Source: Monosporascus cannonballus
Taxonomy: Eukaryota; Ascomycota; Sordariomycetes; Xylariales
Length of the DNA: 64,000 bases
NCBI GenBank assembly: GCA_004154925.1
Contig: QJNS01000003.1
Location: 124,001-188,000, forward strand
Reading direction: 5' to 3'
The position numbers and the translations under genes were made by a program. The notes below the pieces were generated by a model, which did not search any database, was not told the DNA's origin, and saw only the letters and a program-made list of their open reading frames with translations. Shown piece after piece: positions 21,039-33,471 of this stretch (position 1 is its first letter; every line of letters begins with the position of its first letter).

Positions 21039-21447
21039 TGTGACGGGCTATAAGGTTTAACCAACTATTAAACCTTAAGTCGATGGGTTTATGTTGGCAG
21101 GAGTATCGTAGGAATCTGAGCAATAAATATAGTAACGTGTCACGTCTCTTAATACCGGAAATGCCTTATTGTAAACGATTGGTATTGATAAATATTGCAA
21201 GCTAAAGCTATCTAAACTATGGAAATAATAAGCGTATATATCCTTGCCTTGGCTTAAGGTGCTTAAGTGGTTTAAACCCTTAAGCCCATTAAGCCCTTTA
21301 AGCTCTTCCTGCTAGCTTAAAGGGCTTAAGGTGCTTGGCGCTTTAAGACCTTTAAGCCGGTTACGTAACGTTTTGGCTTGGTTCGGAACTAACCTTTTCG
21401 TAATTCCGATTATTTGAAAAAAAAGCCAAGACCGTTAGGTTATAATA
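21039..21447 (-). repeat. gypsy-2 LTR (3' LTR in sense orientation)
   Basis: Starts TGTGACGGGCTATAAGG, ends TTAGGTTATAATA; preceded by GTTGC. Confidence 0.9.
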
Positions 21448-21539
21448 TGATCTTCCCTTTTCCAAGATTGTTGTCCCTAAAGATCAAATTATTTATTTAT
21501 TAGTTTCGGTAAATAATTTTTTTTTATATATTTATTATA

Positions 21540-22097
21540 TTTAGCCGAATCGAAAAATTTCGTTCCCGTAAATGTATTAACGCTTTAATTCTTTTAGAAC
21601 GTATTAAACGTTTTGGTTTTAAAATACTTTTTTATTTCTGTTACAAAAAGGAAAATGCAGAATATAAAGTTGTTCGAAAGTTTTTAAAATATGCGCGATA
21701 TATCCATTATGGGGGTCCTTATAATGTTTTTGGTTTTTTAAAGGCCAAGTACTAAAAACTTCTTGACGAAAAGGACCGTTTAAAGCGTAAGAAGGAATAA
21801 GTTCGTAAAATGCTACGTACCGCCGTTAACAAACTAAATTATTTGCAAAAACAAAGGCGGCTGTTTTGTTATCGTAATATAGAAATATTTTGTCGTAGTA
21901 TTTAGGGTGAAGAAATTATAAAGGAGTTTAAACACCTCGAAAAAAAATAAGAATAGTTGGAGGCCGCCGTTATAACTATTACGTTAACGTAGGCCGCGGC
22001 CGACTGGCCCGATATCCCGGTTATTAACTGGTTAATTTTTAACTGGGACGTATTTGTCGTTATTAATAAATTTTTTTTAATAAGCGCTGGACGTTAA
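21540..22097 (+). pseudogene. antisense ORF of gypsy-2: Zn2Cys6-like cluster plus coiled coil
   Basis: Same position and frame as in gypsy-1. The cluster reads Y-F-C-Y, six residues, Y, eight residues, Y-A-R-Y, six residues, Y: all six metal positions are Tyr, as TGT/TGC to TAT/TAC changes predict, with the spacing kept. A charged helix (AKYXKLLDEKDRLKRKKE, where X is a stop) and WPDIPVINWL follow. The frame ends with tandem stops at 22095-22100. In this copy the pol codon that is a stop in gypsy-1, -3, -4 and -5 reads CAG, suggesting that the pol stop there is RIP-made and that pol originally overlapped this ORF further. Confidence 0.65.
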
Positions 22098-25000
22098 TAA
22101 GGTTTTTAATAGGTTTGCAGGTGTTTTCGGAATTTAGGTATTTTTTTTATTTGATTAAATATTAAGTAAATCCGTTTTGTTTTCGTATATTAAGGATTTT
22201 TTTTACCTTATATATTTATTGGTTTTTTATTTTTATATCGTTTTATATCATATATATATTTTTTTATATTTATTATTGATTTAAATAAAAAAATATAAAA
22301 AATTAAATAAAGTTTAATTCTTAATAAAATCTTTAATTAATAATTTGTTTCTGAGATTTTCTTAGCGATTTTATATAAACGGATATATTTGAAATCGAGT
22401 TTTTTGCTAAGTTACTTTATTTAAATATTTTTGGTAACGAGGAAAATCATTTCCCTTTTTTCGAAAATTAATTTTTTTAATTTTTTTGGTTATAATATTT
22501 ATTTATTTAATTCGGTATGAATTTTAATTTTATCTTTATTTTTTCGTATAATTATCGTAATTATTTTAACGTAAAAATTATTTTAATATTAATTAAATTA
22601 TCGTTACGTACTTTTTTATAAATATTTGAAATAAAACCAAAATTTACGTTTGCAGGTATTATTTTAATATTTTTATAATAATTAATATTATAAGTTAATT
22701 ATACAAGTAATAATTTTTTAACCCAGCTATTTTATTCGAATTAATATAATATTATAAATAAGTTTTTAAAATTTAATTTATTTACTTTATTTATTAATCC
22801 GTTTAAAGTTTAAATGCGTTAAATAATTTGTAACTTAGGCCGATTTATATTATTAAATTTTACCAAAATTTTGATACGAAAATTAATTCTTTATTTAATA
22901 TAATTTTTATTAATAATCCGTATATATTAAAAATATATTTTTAAAAAATATATATTAATTATTTAATGTTTATGTCCTTATACTATAGTAAAAAATAGGA
23001 AAATTTCGTAAATTGATCAACGATTACGAAAATACTATCGTAACATAATCCCGTAACTAAATTTTTTAACATAAAAAGTTTAGTAATAAAATCGAATGTA
23101 ATTAAGTACCATAGTCGTTTTATAATTAGTAATAGCTGTAATTCTCCGTATGGCTTATATTATCGAACTTTTGCTTTGGCGTAAATATCGTATTGTCGTA
23201 TAATTTTCTATATCGTTAATTTTATTTTAGGAAAAAAATATATACGTTAAAGCCTTTTTAAGGTTTTATGGATTTTTGGATATTTATATAATTAATGTTC
23301 GTATATTTTTCGTATTAAATTTTTTTGATATTCCTTTAAAACTTATATTTTATCCATTCTTTAATTTTGTAGGAAATTATCGTTATATTATTAGATTTTC
23401 TGATGCATATTGTTAGGTATTGCTTAAATCGTTATAATTTATCGTAACCGTAAATGTTCTTTTATAATAATATCGAAAATTATATGGCTAACTTTAACCA
23501 ATTTCTTTTTGAGGTTTGGTCGTTTGCTTAAAGTATTTTTTTTGTTATTTTTTAATCTTTTTTAGGGATAATAACGAAATCGAAGTTCGTTAATTTTTCT
23601 GCATATTTTAATTATCGTCCTATACATTTTCTGGTCGTAATAAATAGGGTAAGATTTTAATAATCCGTATAAACTTTAATCTGGTACAAATTTCCTTTTA
23701 GGAAATGCCTGATTTCTCGAAATGCCATAATAATGGCCATAAATTCCTTATTTAAAATGCCGTAATTAAATTCGGTTCCTTTTAATTTGTACGAAAAAAA
23801 TGCAATAAGGTATAATTTGCCTTAATTATTTCGTTATTCGATTACTGCATTTAACGTATAATCCGAAATTTTGGTTTTTAACTTAACGGGGCGGTTTGGA
23901 TCGTACATAATTAATACTGGCTTACTGGTAATTACATTCTTAATATTCTGAAATATTTTTTCCGTATCTAGTATTTATTTAAACTTTTTTTCTTTTTTGT
24001 AAGTTTCGTTAAAGGTATAGCGATTTTGCTAAAATTTCGAATAAATTTCTTATAATAATTAGCGAATTTAAAGAATGCCTATATCTCCTTAACTATAATT
24101 AGCATCTGCCATTTTATAATTGCAGCGATTTTCTTAAGGTTTATCCTAATATGTCTTAAAGTAATAATATATTCTAAATATTTTATTTTTTATATATAGA
24201 ATCAATTTTTTTTACGTTAATAAAAAACTTTGCGTTTTGTAAAACTTAAAAAACCTTATAAACGTATTTTATGTATACCTTTTTTATTTTCGAAAAAATA
24301 AAAATATCGTTAAAATAACAAACGACGAAAATATCGAAATATTTTTGTAATACATAGTTTATTATCCGTTAAAAGGTTGCTGGTACGTTTATAAATCCTA
24401 TTAATATAACCAAATACTTAAACAATCCGTATTTCGTTCTAAAATCTGTTTTTTATTTATATCTTTTCTTAATTTTAATAAGGTTGTATTTATTTTTAAA
24501 ATCGAATATTATAAACCATTTAGCTTCATAAAATCGGTTTTCTATTTCCGTAATTAAGGATAATAATATTTGATTTTTAATAATAACGTTATTTAATTAT
24601 CGATAATTAACCATAAATCTTAATTTCCCATTTTTTTATATACGAAAAACATAAGGTATTGTACTGGTGATTTCGAAAATCGAATTTATTTTTTTTGTAA
24701 CCGATTTTTCAGGTAATCTTTAAAAATACGTAATTCGTTTTCGCTAAGATTATAAATAAGGTAAAATTTTGTCAAAGATCTTTCCTTAAAATTATTTTAT
24801 GGTTTTATTCGTTATATTTTAGTAATTTTGTATCGAATTTCTTTTTGAAAAGCTATTCGTATTTATAGTATTATGGTAACATATTGTTTCAGTTTTTTAA
24901 TTCCTTAAACGGTTATTTTTATTATTTTAAATTATTATTTAATTATCTTAATTTCGCGTTAGTAATAATAATAATACGTTATATTTTTCTTTAATACCCG

Positions 25001-25242
25001 TTTTTTTATATTTTATTCTTTTAAATAATAAAATATCTGTCGTATTTGTATGCCTATATTTATCGATATTATTAATCGAATATTAAAATCTTAATTCTTT
25101 TTTGTCTGCTAATAAAGTATAAAATAAATTTTACTTAATTAATCCCTTTATTAATTAAGATTCTGTATTAGCGTAATTATATTAATCCTAAGATTATATC
25201 GTAATTCCCAAATAAAACGATATCGAAATTAACCGTCTAATA

Positions 25243-25464
25243 TTATCTTTTAATAAAAATTTCGAAGTAATTAATTTTGGGTATAATTTTTCTGTTATCG
25301 TAAGCGAATTCCCAACTTTCGGTTTTTATCGTTATATAAAGTTTTAACTTATATTTCCATAGCAATTTAAGCTTATTAATTATATCTGGTACAATATAAT
25401 TCCCGCCTGAAGCTCCGTAATCCATTATTACGGTATACCAGTACGTTTTAATTCGTATTTCCAA
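25243..25464 (-). pseudogene. gypsy-2 aspartic protease fragment
   Basis: A 73-codon stretch free of stops within pol: YWYTVIMDYGASGGNYIVP holds the retropepsin active-site region (Asp-Cys/Ser-Gly, here DYG). The equivalent region reads VDYGILGGNYMVP in gypsy-3 (near 32345) and VNYGALGKNYIIP in gypsy-5 (near 52965). Confidence 0.7.
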
Positions 25465-27382
25465 AATAATAAAGTTATTAATATTTTCTATAGTCGCGTT
25501 TAAAACCTCTTTTAGGAATTCCTTTTAATTTTTTGGGTTTTGTTATTTTGCGGCTTTATTATAAGTAATTTTTTTTAATTCTTATTCGAATTTATTAAGC
25601 TTTATTTATATTTTTTCGTTTAATATATTTAGTTATTATATTTATTAATATTACCGGCGTATTATTATTTTAAACCTTATTAATTATTATTAATTTTTTT
25701 ATAATTATTTTCCTTATTAAATAAATTATTTTTTTATATTTACGATTATATTTTATTATGTATTATTTTTATTATCGTTTTAAAGATGTTTTATAAATTA
25801 ACGTATTATTTTTTTAATAATTTTGCTTTTGTAAAGATCCGTAATAAATATTAACTGAAAATAAAGGTTTGTAATAATTCTTTAATAATATTTTTTTATA
25901 CGTTAAATTAACCTTTTTTTATTTAATAATTATATTATTTATAATAAAAAAAGGTTTTCTTATAAGTATTATTTTCCTTTAGGTTATTTTTCTATTTCGG
26001 CTAATTATTAAATATTTTCTAAGGTTATAATTCGAAATTATTAATATTATTATTTATCGTTTTTATTATGTCCGGTACGGTTTAAAAAATCGAATCCCTT
26101 ATAATATATGCAAGTAATTCGTATATAGATATATTATTTTTATTTTTCGTAATCGGGATATTTTCGTTATCCACAATATATAACATATATTTTATTATAT
26201 CGATCGGGTATTTTGGAACAAAATATTGTTATTTAATTCCGGTATTCGTATAATTATCCCTATAATACTTTTTGCTATATTCGTAATATTTATTAAATTA
26301 GGTTCCTAATTTTTCGCATTTTTCGTTAAACCTTTTATCGTAAGAGCTTTTATTAAACCTTTTATTATAAGTTTGTTGTATATTTAATCTAAATTTTGGT
26401 AATAATTTTATTATTATTTCCTTAATTATTCCTAAATTATTTTTCCGATATAAGAATTTAATTATTTTATCGTAATCTTTTCAGTTTTTTATATTTATAA
26501 ACCTTATATTTTATTTTGTTATAATTAAAGTATATAATTTTGCTTTAATCTTATTTATAAATAATACCGAATTCTATAAATCCCGGTACTATTTTATAAA
26601 AAATAAAAGGTATATTTTGTTTTTTTCTTTAATTAAATTTATATCCCGAATATAAAGCATATTTTTTTTTATCGTTTTTCAAACTGTCGATTATTAATTT
26701 TAATTACTTTTATAATATACCGGTTTAAGGTAATTAATTATTCGATTCAAATAATTTTATATTTTTTATTATTTTTTAAATTCTTTATAAAATATATTAA
26801 TAAAGATATCGGTTTTATTATTTTTTTTATCCTGCTTCAGCCGTAAAACATTAAAGCTTACGGCATATTTAAACCTAAATTCTTTTTGTCGAAATTATAA
26901 AAGTTATTACATTATTAATTGTTTTTTATTTAAATTATCGAAATTATTACGTATTTTATTTTCGAAATTAATATAAATTAAAAAAACTTATTAATAAAAT
27001 CCGTTTTATTGATTTTTCCGATTTTTAAAAATGTTTTTATAATAGGTTTAAATTAAGTAGCCGTATTTTTTATTAGGTATATTTTTATTATTAGGATTAT
27101 ATCCGTTAAATTATTAAGGTTTAAAAAACGGAAATAAATTTATGCTTAAATTAAAAAAATTTAAAGGTTTTTTTTTATTATAAGGTTCTGGCTTTTTTAG
27201 TTTTATATAAGCGAAAAAAAATTCAGTAAATAACGTAACCCTAAGTTATTAAACTTTTTTTTAAATTTTCAAATTCGAATTTAAAATTATTAAATAAGTA
27301 TTTCCTAAATGTTAATCAATATTTTAATAATGTTAAATATTATTTAAAATTTAATAATATTATTAAATAAAAGTTTATAACG

Positions 27383-27788
27383 TTTAACGGATTATGAAAT
27401 TTAATTAATTATTAAATCTTAAATTAATAAATTTATATTAAAAAAATATTAAAAAATTTTAAATAATAAATATAATAACATATTACATTTTTAATACCGG
27501 AAATACTTTATTATAAACGATTAATATTAATAAATATTATAAGCTAAAATTATTTAAATTATGGAAATAATTAACGTATATATCTTTATTTTGGCTTAAA
27601 GTATTTAAACGGCTTAGACCCTTAAGCCCGTTAAACCTTTTAAGCTTTTCCTGCTGGCTTAAGGGGTTTAAGGTATTTAGCGCCTTAAAACCTTTAAGCC
27701 AGTCACGTAACGTCTTGGCTTGGTTCGGAACTAACCTTTTCGTAATTCCGACCGTCTGAAAAGAAGTCAAGACCGTTAGGTTATAACA
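27383..27788 (-). repeat. gypsy-2 LTR (5' LTR in sense orientation)
   Basis: Pairs with 21039-21447; starts TTTAACGG (from TGTGACGG), ends TTAGGTTATAACA, followed by GTTGC. Confidence 0.9.
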
Positions 27789-27793
27789 GTTGC

Positions 27794-28130
27794 GTAGCCA
27801 TATAATTGCGCAACCTTGGCGCGTAATCCATCCACTCCACCTAGTTAATTATGGATATTAATCTATTTGAAGCTATCACGATGGCCATAATGGCCATAAT
27901 AAGTAAGCTATGGCGTGCCCAATGCAAATCTTGTGGCGTCCTGGGCGCACGGGCCGTAGCGGGATGGAAGTGGAACCGACGCGGTATAGAGCGACGCGGT
28001 ACGCAGTAAAGTACATAACCTCCCAATAAAATACTAGTAAAGCGAAGTACCTTGTCGACGTCCCTACGTCCACCGCGTGGCCATCCATTTGGGAAAATTG
28101 CTATTTCCATCTACTGAAATTAGGGGCCAA
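27794..28130. other. short GC-richer segment, no gene recognised
   Basis: A 300-base segment of balanced composition between AT-rich blocks, with overlapping minus-strand ORFs (27841-28110, 89 codons; 27876-28088) of low-complexity composition. GCCATAATG is repeated in tandem near 27885-27900. No product is recognised. Confidence 0.3.
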
Positions 28131-28136
28131 TGAGAT

Positions 28137-28360
28137 ATGCTGCAATCCATTCCACCTAGGGTGAGGGAATGGGTACCCGTGGGTGACCCACGAATACCTA
28201 CGCTAAATTTTGGGGACCCGTGGGAACCCACGCCAAAAAAAATACCCACAGGTCACTCATTGGAGTTTTGTTTTTTTTTTTTAAAAAAAAAACTCTCACA
28301 GGTAACCCGTAAGTATTTTCAAATATTTTAAAATATCCACGGGTTATCTATAAATAAAAA
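28137..28360. repeat. clustered ACCCGTGGGT-like repeats, possible hAT transposon end
   Basis: Within about 200 bases, palindromic or half-site copies of ACCCGTGGG / CCCACGGG recur (GGTACCCGTGGGTGACC near 28170, GGGACCCGTGGGAACCC near 28215, then TACCCACAGG, AGGTAACCCGT, TCCACGGGTTA), with a T13-A10 run between (28269-28290). Subterminal arrays of such motifs are common in fungal hAT elements. No matching second end, 8-base duplication or transposase was found, so this is a suggestion only. Confidence 0.35.
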
Positions 28361-29061
28361 AATAATTTGAAATAATCGTATATAAGTACTAAGTCAAAAT
28401 TATTAAATATATGGTAAAATAATAAAAAATATTCATATATAATAAACAACAGAACTTTATTAATAATATAAAACTTTTAAGTATTATAAGTATATTAATG
28501 CCATATTCTATTTGTACTAAGTATATTTAAACCGTATTCTTAATTAAGTTATTAAGCCAAACCCTAAATACCGTCATCTCGTCGATTTTCTTTCTTTTAA
28601 TTACCGCAAATCTATTTTTTAGCCGGTTTAATACCTGGCTTTCGAAAACCATCTCCTAATAATTATATTTAAAGGCCTTCTAACGCATTATAATTGCGGC
28701 AAATTTGTTTAACGAAATTCATATCTTTTTTTTATAAAATAACTTATTTTTTATAAATAGTATATAAATTACTTAATATAAAAATTAAATTACATCATAA
28801 TTGTTTTAAAAAAGTATTTATTTTCGAAAAACTTTATAAATATTACTTTAGTTATTTTTTGCAAAGCACTTATAACGCTTTTTTAAAATCGTAAATAAAT
28901 TTTAAATATTTATACAATTTCGTAAATTATCCGCTAAAATAGTGTTTTAAGTAATGATAATCATAAGTCGAATTAATAACGTCTAATTTCGCGTAACGTT
29001 TGCGTTACAAAAAATTAATTTTAAACTTTTAAAATAATTATGAAATAATTTTACTTTATAA
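28361..29061. other. AT-rich degraded sequence, nothing recognisable
   Basis: Strongly RIP-like composition with few CA/TG dinucleotides; probably an old repeat. No LTR, TIR or coding motif of the families in this window could be found. Confidence 0.3.
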
Positions 29062-29406
29062 ATGCAGGAAGCGCTGTCGAGACCATCAAATCCGGCGGAA
29101 ACTGCTACCATTTTAGCAGGCTCCAGCATTGAAGGGAATCGACCGACAAAGATCACGGGGCAGGTACTGTATATTTTTCTGTGTAGCTTATGTACGTATT
29201 GGACGGTGGGGTACAGCGCTCAGGGAACTACTTTTCCAAGGACCAGTTCTTGTCCCTTTTATCAGAAGCTCCCAGCTCTAACATCTTTCGTTTTCCATTT
29301 TCCTGCTTCGCCCTTTCTGTTATCTATAATATGTTTATCCAGCGTCCAGAAATGGCCGTCATGGGTTACATTGGTTGGAATAGCCTCCCTTATTAAAGGG
29401 CCGTAA
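29062..29406 (+). other. GC-richer pocket with an open frame of 114 codons
   Basis: MQEALSRPSNPAETATILAG opens at a true ATG. A possible short intron (GTACTG...GTGTAG, about 29164-29187) would join to an alternative frame (CTYWTVGYSAQGTTF, or MYVLDGGVQRSGNYF in another frame). The pocket has balanced composition inside an AT-rich block, so it may be a surviving piece of a gene. The product is not recognised. Confidence 0.3.
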
Positions 29407-30006
29407 TAATTTCCGCGCCTTGCGTTCGTTCGTTTCGCTTTTTTATTTTTTACCGGTTTATCTTTATATCATCGTTTCGGTCAGAATAATTGCATATTTC
29501 CACCATTGTAAGTTTCGAGCGCCTCCCGGCGGCAAATGTTCTAGCTGGACGATATCTTACATAATAACCTCCTTACGCACCCCAATAACTACCGTAAGCC
29601 TTATCCCGGAAAATTACGCCGTTTTTCTTTAACGCTTTGTTATACGTAAGGCAAAAAATCGAATTGCGAAACAGAAATCGAAGTTTATAGTTAAATAACA
29701 TACCGCTTATAAAGCATAATTGAGGAATATCCGTTTTATTGAGCCAATATATCCGTAGGAAACAAAGATTAATATTAATAAGATCTTTAGAAAATAAAAA
29801 GAGTAAGCATAATTATCGTATAGTAAATGCAGACAAAATACCTCGGAATTCTTTATAAAATTCGTATTAATATATTTTTGTATTTTGGTTAATATTGCGA
29901 AAACTTTAATATTAGGGAATAGAAAGTAACCATCAAAAGTCTAAAGCGATAAATAACATAGGACTTTTTCTTTTATATTTGCGAAAATTCCAAGATCAAA
30001 TTATAG
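29407..30006. other. degraded AT-rich sequence left of gypsy-3
   Basis: Short coding-like runs only. It may be the upstream end of the DUF3435 relic that lies on the other side of gypsy-3, but I could not match it to that family. Confidence 0.25.
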
Positions 30007-30380
30007 TGTTACGACCCGACAAGCTCCGATTTCAAGAAACGGTCAGGCAGGAGCACACGGGCCACCTCCCGGGTTACGTAACGGTGATCACTGCCAAGTT
30101 AATGATTATCAGTGATCAAAGGTGATCCCAAGTGATCGTGATTACCATTAACGGCGTAATTACGAATAATTAAGCTAAGAAAGAAAAAAATATATACGCT
30201 TATTAAATCCATAATTTAAATAATTTTAGCTTATAATATAATATCGTTATCTAAGGTACTTTTGGTATTACGAAACATAATATGTTATTATGTTTATTAT
30301 TTAAATTCTTACGATATTTCTGTTAACATAAATCCGTCGACTTAAGGTTTAATAATTGGTTAAACCGTTTAGCTATTATA
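30007..30380 (+). repeat. gypsy-3 5' LTR
   Basis: Starts TGTTACGACCCGACAAGC; ends CTATTATA (from CCGTCACA). Its U3 carries GTGATC copies at 30083, 30112, 30122 and 30132. Confidence 0.92.
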
Positions 30381-31230
30381 CGTTATAAGTTTTTATTTAA
30401 TAGTACCGTTAAATTCCAAACAATATTTAATACTGTTAAAATGTTAATTGACATTTAAAAAACCTTTATTTAATAGCTTTAGACTTGAATTCGGGAAAGT
30501 TCGATAACTTAGGGCTACGTTATTTGCCTAACCTTTTTTCGTCGGTATAAAACTTAAAAAATTAGGACCTTACAATAAAAAAGGTAATTTTTAAACATTT
30601 TTAATTTAAGTACAAATTTACTTTTACTTTTCAAACCTTAATAATTTAACAGATATAATTTTAGTAATAAAAATATGCTTAATAAAAAATACGGTTAATT
30701 AATTTAAACCTATTATAAGAAATCTTCTAAAAATAAAAAAAATAAATAAGAAAAATTATATTAATAAATTTTTTTTAATTTATACTAATTTCGAAAATAA
30801 AATGCGTAATAATTTCGGTAATCCGGATAAAAAACGATTAACGGCTTAATAACTTTTCTAATTCCGATAAAAAAGATTTACGTTTAAATACGCCGTAACC
30901 TTTAAAAGTTTTGCGGTTAAAGCAAAATAAAGAAATAACAAAGTTAATATTTTTATCGATATATTTTATAAAGAATTAAAAAATAATATAAAAAATAAGA
31001 TTATTCGGATCTAACGATTAATTACTTTGGACCGGTATATTATAAAAATAATCAAAATTAATAATTAACAGTTTAAAAAATAATAAGAAAAAAAATAATA
31101 TACTTTACGTTCGGAATATAACAAGTTTAATTAAGGGAAAAAACGAAACGTACCTTTTATTTCTGACGGAACGGCGCTAGGACCTATTGAACTTAGCGTT
31201 ATTCACAAATAAGATTGAAATTAAATTAAA

Positions 31231-31272
31231 TGCTTTAATTATGGCAAAATGGAATATAAAGCCTATAAATAT
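31231..31272 (+). other. gypsy-3 gag zinc knuckle (CCHC)
   Basis: Reads C-F-N-Y-G-K-M-E-Y-K-A-Y-K-Y: the CX2CX4HX4C spacing of a nucleocapsid knuckle with Cys and His changed to Tyr. The gypsy-5 counterpart at 51868-51909 keeps the first two Cys. Confidence 0.7.
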
Positions 31273-33459
31273 AAGAAACCCAAGAAATTACGGCAAGATA
31301 ACTGGACTTTTATACTAGAAGGACAATTTAAAAATAATTAAGGAAATAATAATAAAGTTATTAACATAATCCAAGCCAAGTACGTATTAGGCCTTAAGCA
31401 AAAGATTTAATAAGGATTATTACGATAAAAAATTCGACGACAAATATAAAAAGCCAAAAAACTAACTTAATAAATATCGCGAATATAGCAAAAAGCGCTA
31501 TAAGAATAATTATACGAATACCGAGATTAAACAGAAGAATTTTGCCTAAAAATACCCGATCGATACGGCAAAATGTATGCCATGTATTGTCGACGGCAAA
31601 AATACCTTAATTACGAAAAATGAAAATAATATATTTATATATGTATTATCCATATATATTACGAAGGATTCGATTTTCTAAACCGTACCGGGCATAATAA
31701 AAATAATAAATAATAATATTAATAATTTCGAACCAAAGCCCTAAAAGATATTTAGCAATTAGCCAAAATAAAGAATTGATTTAAAAAAATAATGCCCGTA
31801 AAAAAACCCTTTTTGTTATTATAAATAATATAATTATTAAACGAAAAAAGAATTAATTTAACGTATCGTAAAAAAACAATATTAAAAAGTTATTACGAAC
31901 TTCCATTTCGATTTAATATTTACGGCCGACCTTTATAAAAAGAAAGTTATTAAGAAAAAAATACGTTAATTTACGGAAAATCTTTATAACAATAATCGAA
32001 ATAACGCATAATAAAATATATTCGTAAATATAAGAAAACAATTTATTCGATAAGAAACAGAATTATAACAAAATTAAAAATAATTAATATAGTTCGAAGA
32101 AATAATACGTTAATAATAATAATAAATATAATAATTAAACGCGTTAAACGAAAAAACATAAACAAGGCTTAATAAACTTAAATAAAACTTATAAAAATAT
32201 TACTTATAAAAAAGCCGTAAAATAACGAAACCCAAAGAAATTAAAAGAAATTCCTAAAAAAGGCTTTAAACGCGACGATAAAAAGTATTAATAACCTTAT
32301 TACCTTGGAAATACGAATCGGAACGTACTGGTATACCGCAATAGTGGATTACGGAATTCTAGGCGGGAATTACATGGTACCGGCTATAGTTAATAAGCTT
32401 AAATTACTATGGAAACATAAGTTAAAACCTTATATAATAACGAATACCGAAAGTTAGGAATTCGTTTATAATAACAGAAAAATTAGACGCGAAATTAATT
32501 ATTTCAAGATTTTTGTTTAAGGACAATATTAAATAATTAATTTCGATATCGTTTTATTCGAGAATTACGATATAATCTTAGGATTACCATATATACGTTA
32601 ATATGGAATCTTAATTAATGGCAAAACTAATTAAATAAGGTTCGTTTTATATTTTATTAATAAATAAAAAAAGAAAATATTAAAACTTTAATATTCGATC
32701 GATAATAACGATAAGTATAAGCATAAAGATACGATAAATATCTTATTACCCAAAAAACAAAATACAAAAAAAATAAGTATTAAAGAAAAATACGACATAT
32801 CGTTATTATTATTAAAGCGAAATTAAAATAACTAAATAACGATTTAAAATAACAAAATTAACAGCTTAAGGAATTAAAACATTTAATTAATATATTATTA
32901 TAATATTATAAATACGAATAACTTTTTAAGAAGGAATTAGATACGAAATTATTAAAATATAACGATTAAAATTATGAAACAATTTTTAAAAAAGGATTTT
33001 CGATAAAATTTTATCCTATTTATAATTTTAACGGAAACGAATTACGTATTTTCAAAGAATACTTGGAAAATCGGTTACAAAAAAATTGGATTTAACTTTC
33101 GAAGTTACCAGCAGAATATTTAATATTTTTCGTATTTTAAAAAAAACGAGAAATTCCGATTTATAATTAACTATTAATAATTAAACGACATTATTATTAA
33201 AAATCGAATACCATTACCCTTAATTACGGAAATAAAAAACCGATTTCATAAATCCAAATAATTCATAATATTCAATTTTAAAAATAAATATAACCTTATT
33301 AAAATTAAGAAAAAATAAGAATAAAAAATAACCTTTAGGACGAAATACGGACTATTTCAGTATTTGGTTATACTACTAGGATTTACGAACGTATTAATAA
33401 CCTTTTAGTAAATAATAAATTATATATTACAAAAATACTTCGATATTTTTGTCGTTTGT

Positions 33460-33471
33460 TATCTCGACGAT
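33460..33471 (+). other. gypsy-3 reverse transcriptase YLDD box
   Basis: TATCTCGACGAT encodes YLDD within FDIFVVCYLDDIFIFS, the RT catalytic core. It is the copy used here to fix orientation; homologous boxes are at 5327-5338 (minus), 24306-24317 (minus, altered), 41279-41290 (minus, YFDN), 54063-54074 (plus, YFDN) and 63589-63600 (plus, YLDD). Confidence 0.9.

Larger units (their letters stand above)
21039..27788 (-). mobile_element. gypsy-2: RIP-degraded Ty3/gypsy chromovirus
   Basis: LTRs at 21039-21447 and 27383-27788 with GTTGC duplicated outside (21034-21038, 27789-27793). On the minus strand the retroviral-type protease is readable at 25243-25464 (VIMDYGASGGNYIVP; DYG where DCG or DSG is expected) and the RT box at 24306-24317 reads with two substitutions instead of YLDD. 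The pol tail meets the antisense ORF near 22095. RIP is heavier than in gypsy-1: long stretches have no C or G except in CpG. It shares the LTR 3' half with the other copies but has its own U3 (GTTCGGAACTAACC near both outer ends). Confidence 0.93.
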
